From Candidatus Heimdallarchaeota archaeon (GTDB lineage: Archaea > Asgardarchaeota > Heimdallarchaeia > Heimdallarchaeales > Kariarchaeaceae): a stretch of DNA of 64,000 nucleotides. Shown here one piece after another: positions 63,549-64,000 of the stretch (the stretch's first letter is position 1; every line of letters begins with the position of its first letter). The notes beneath the pieces were generated by a model. The model searched no databases, was not told the DNA's origin, and saw only the letters and a list, made by a program, of their open reading frames with translations. The DNA lies in contig JADCLS010000003.1 in NCBI GenBank assembly GCA_026702845.1, positions 186,001-250,000 on the forward strand, in the 5' to 3' direction. Made by a program: the position numbers and the translations under genes.

Positions 63549-64000
63549 ATGAGTGAAGAGTCTGAAGTAATTGAAAGACCAGATGAATTTCTTGCCTTCG
63601 CTAGATTCAAAGAAGAGATCGAGAAACAGGCCATTGATAAGGCAGAAAAAATCCTTGCTGCTGCAAAGGAAGAAGCTGCAAAAATCAAAGTGGCTGGCAA
63701 AAAGGAAGCAGATAAATACAAATCCGATCTCCTGAACAAGGCAAAAAATGAGGCCCAGCAAATCAAGGTAAGAGAAGTATCCAGGAAGAAACTTAATGTT
63801 AAAATGGATTATCTCGAAACCAGAGATAAGGTATTTGATGAAATTCTAGTTGAAACAAGATCTAAACTACAGCAGTATACTAAGTCTGATTCTTATTCTG
63901 GTTTCCTTAAAAACTTGATGAGAGAATCCGCATTATCTATGAATGGTGGAGATTTGATTGTTCATCTGAGATCAGAGGACAAATCTCTACTTAATCAAGG
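63549..64000 (+). CDS. atpE: A-type ATP synthase subunit E, N-terminal part
   Basis: At least 150 residues, cut by the window end. A long Ala/Lys/Glu coiled coil (KAEKILAAAKEEAAKIK, AKNEAQQIKVREVSRKKL) leads to YLETRDKVFDEILVETRSKL, the peripheral-stalk E subunit pattern. It probably begins the ATPase operon downstream. Confidence 0.85.
   Translation, partial: MSEESEVIERPDEFLAFARFKEEIEKQAIDKAEKILAAAKEEAAKIKVAGKKEADKYKSDLLNKAKNEAQQIKVREVSRKKLNVKMDYLETRDKVFDEILVETRSKLQQYTKSDSYSGFLKNLMRESALSMNGGDLIVHLRSEDKSLLNQ

Noticed and set aside
1..64000. CRISPR array, prophage or defence island
   Set aside because: No regular spaced repeats, phage genes or nuclease-immunity clusters were seen; gene content is housekeeping throughout.

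Overview
The window is an AT-rich stretch of an archaeal chromosome. Archaeal markers include RFC large subunit, Hef, PolD small subunit, RPA, aIF6, aIF2-alpha, Cbf5, Nop10, Nep1, Nob1, Sec61-beta, SRP54, a GGGP-synthase-family protein, rRNA and tRNA introns with bulge-helix-bulge (BHB) splice motifs, and many genes whose TATA box lies about 25 bases before the start codon. Two paralogous Arf-like GTPases, an OSTC-like oligosaccharyltransferase subunit, a possible gelsolin-like protein, a PAC3-like protein and an enlarged 23S rRNA 3' domain point to an Asgard archaeon. Complex I, succinate dehydrogenase-type subunits and an oxidative pentose phosphate pair fit a Heimdallarchaeia-like lineage. 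That placement is inference; no 16S rRNA is present to test it.

Layout. 1-10.6 kb: replication and repair (rfcL end, hef), succinate dehydrogenase-type subunits, GTPases, uS10, eL14, cbf5 and tRNA-Pro. 10.6-18.7 kb: Sec61-beta, ftsZ, nep1, membrane and unknown proteins, then zwf, a YhbY-like gene and gnd. 18.8-24.8 kb: the conserved eS19-PDCD5-eL39-eL31-aIF6 cluster, then OSTC-like, gelsolin-like and GGGP-synthase-like genes. 24.8-34.7 kb: tRNA-Ala with intron, phosphoglucose/phosphomannose isomerase, nuoACD (no nuoB), MoxR/VWA pair, RPA and PolD small subunit. 35-38.8 kb: a solitary 23S rRNA gene with its own processing stem, a 282-nt intron and a terminator. 38.9-51.5 kb: a second Arf-like GTPase, tRNA-Leu with intron, uS13-uS4-uS11, pus10, the eL21-rpoF-DUF655-ksgA-methyltransferase cluster, aIF2-alpha/nop10, FAU-1, eL30 and nob1. 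51.6-64 kb: a CAP-domain protein, a 5S rRNA gene, coaD, two tRNAs, sua5, topA, srp54, trmY-like, an N-glycan initiation transferase, a TrmB-type regulator, an aminotransferase and the start of an A-type ATPase operon.

The most striking element is at 52,299-52,508 on the minus strand. It is a 5S rRNA gene whose two halves are in swapped order: the 3' half is transcribed first and joined to the 5' half through a loop closing helix I. The new ends sit in a BHB motif (CAGG/CCTG central helix, bulges AAA and ATA) on top of a long inverted-repeat stalk. Cutting at the standard BHB positions releases a 122-nt RNA that, ligated, restores 5S order with a 13-nt loop C. The 23S rRNA carries a textbook BHB intron in the loop of helix 89, and a third rRNA-associated BHB sits in the 23S processing stem. 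Together with the two tRNA introns, five RNA sites in this window appear to depend on one splicing endonuclease and ligase system.

No CRISPR array, insertion sequence, prophage or clear recent island was seen.
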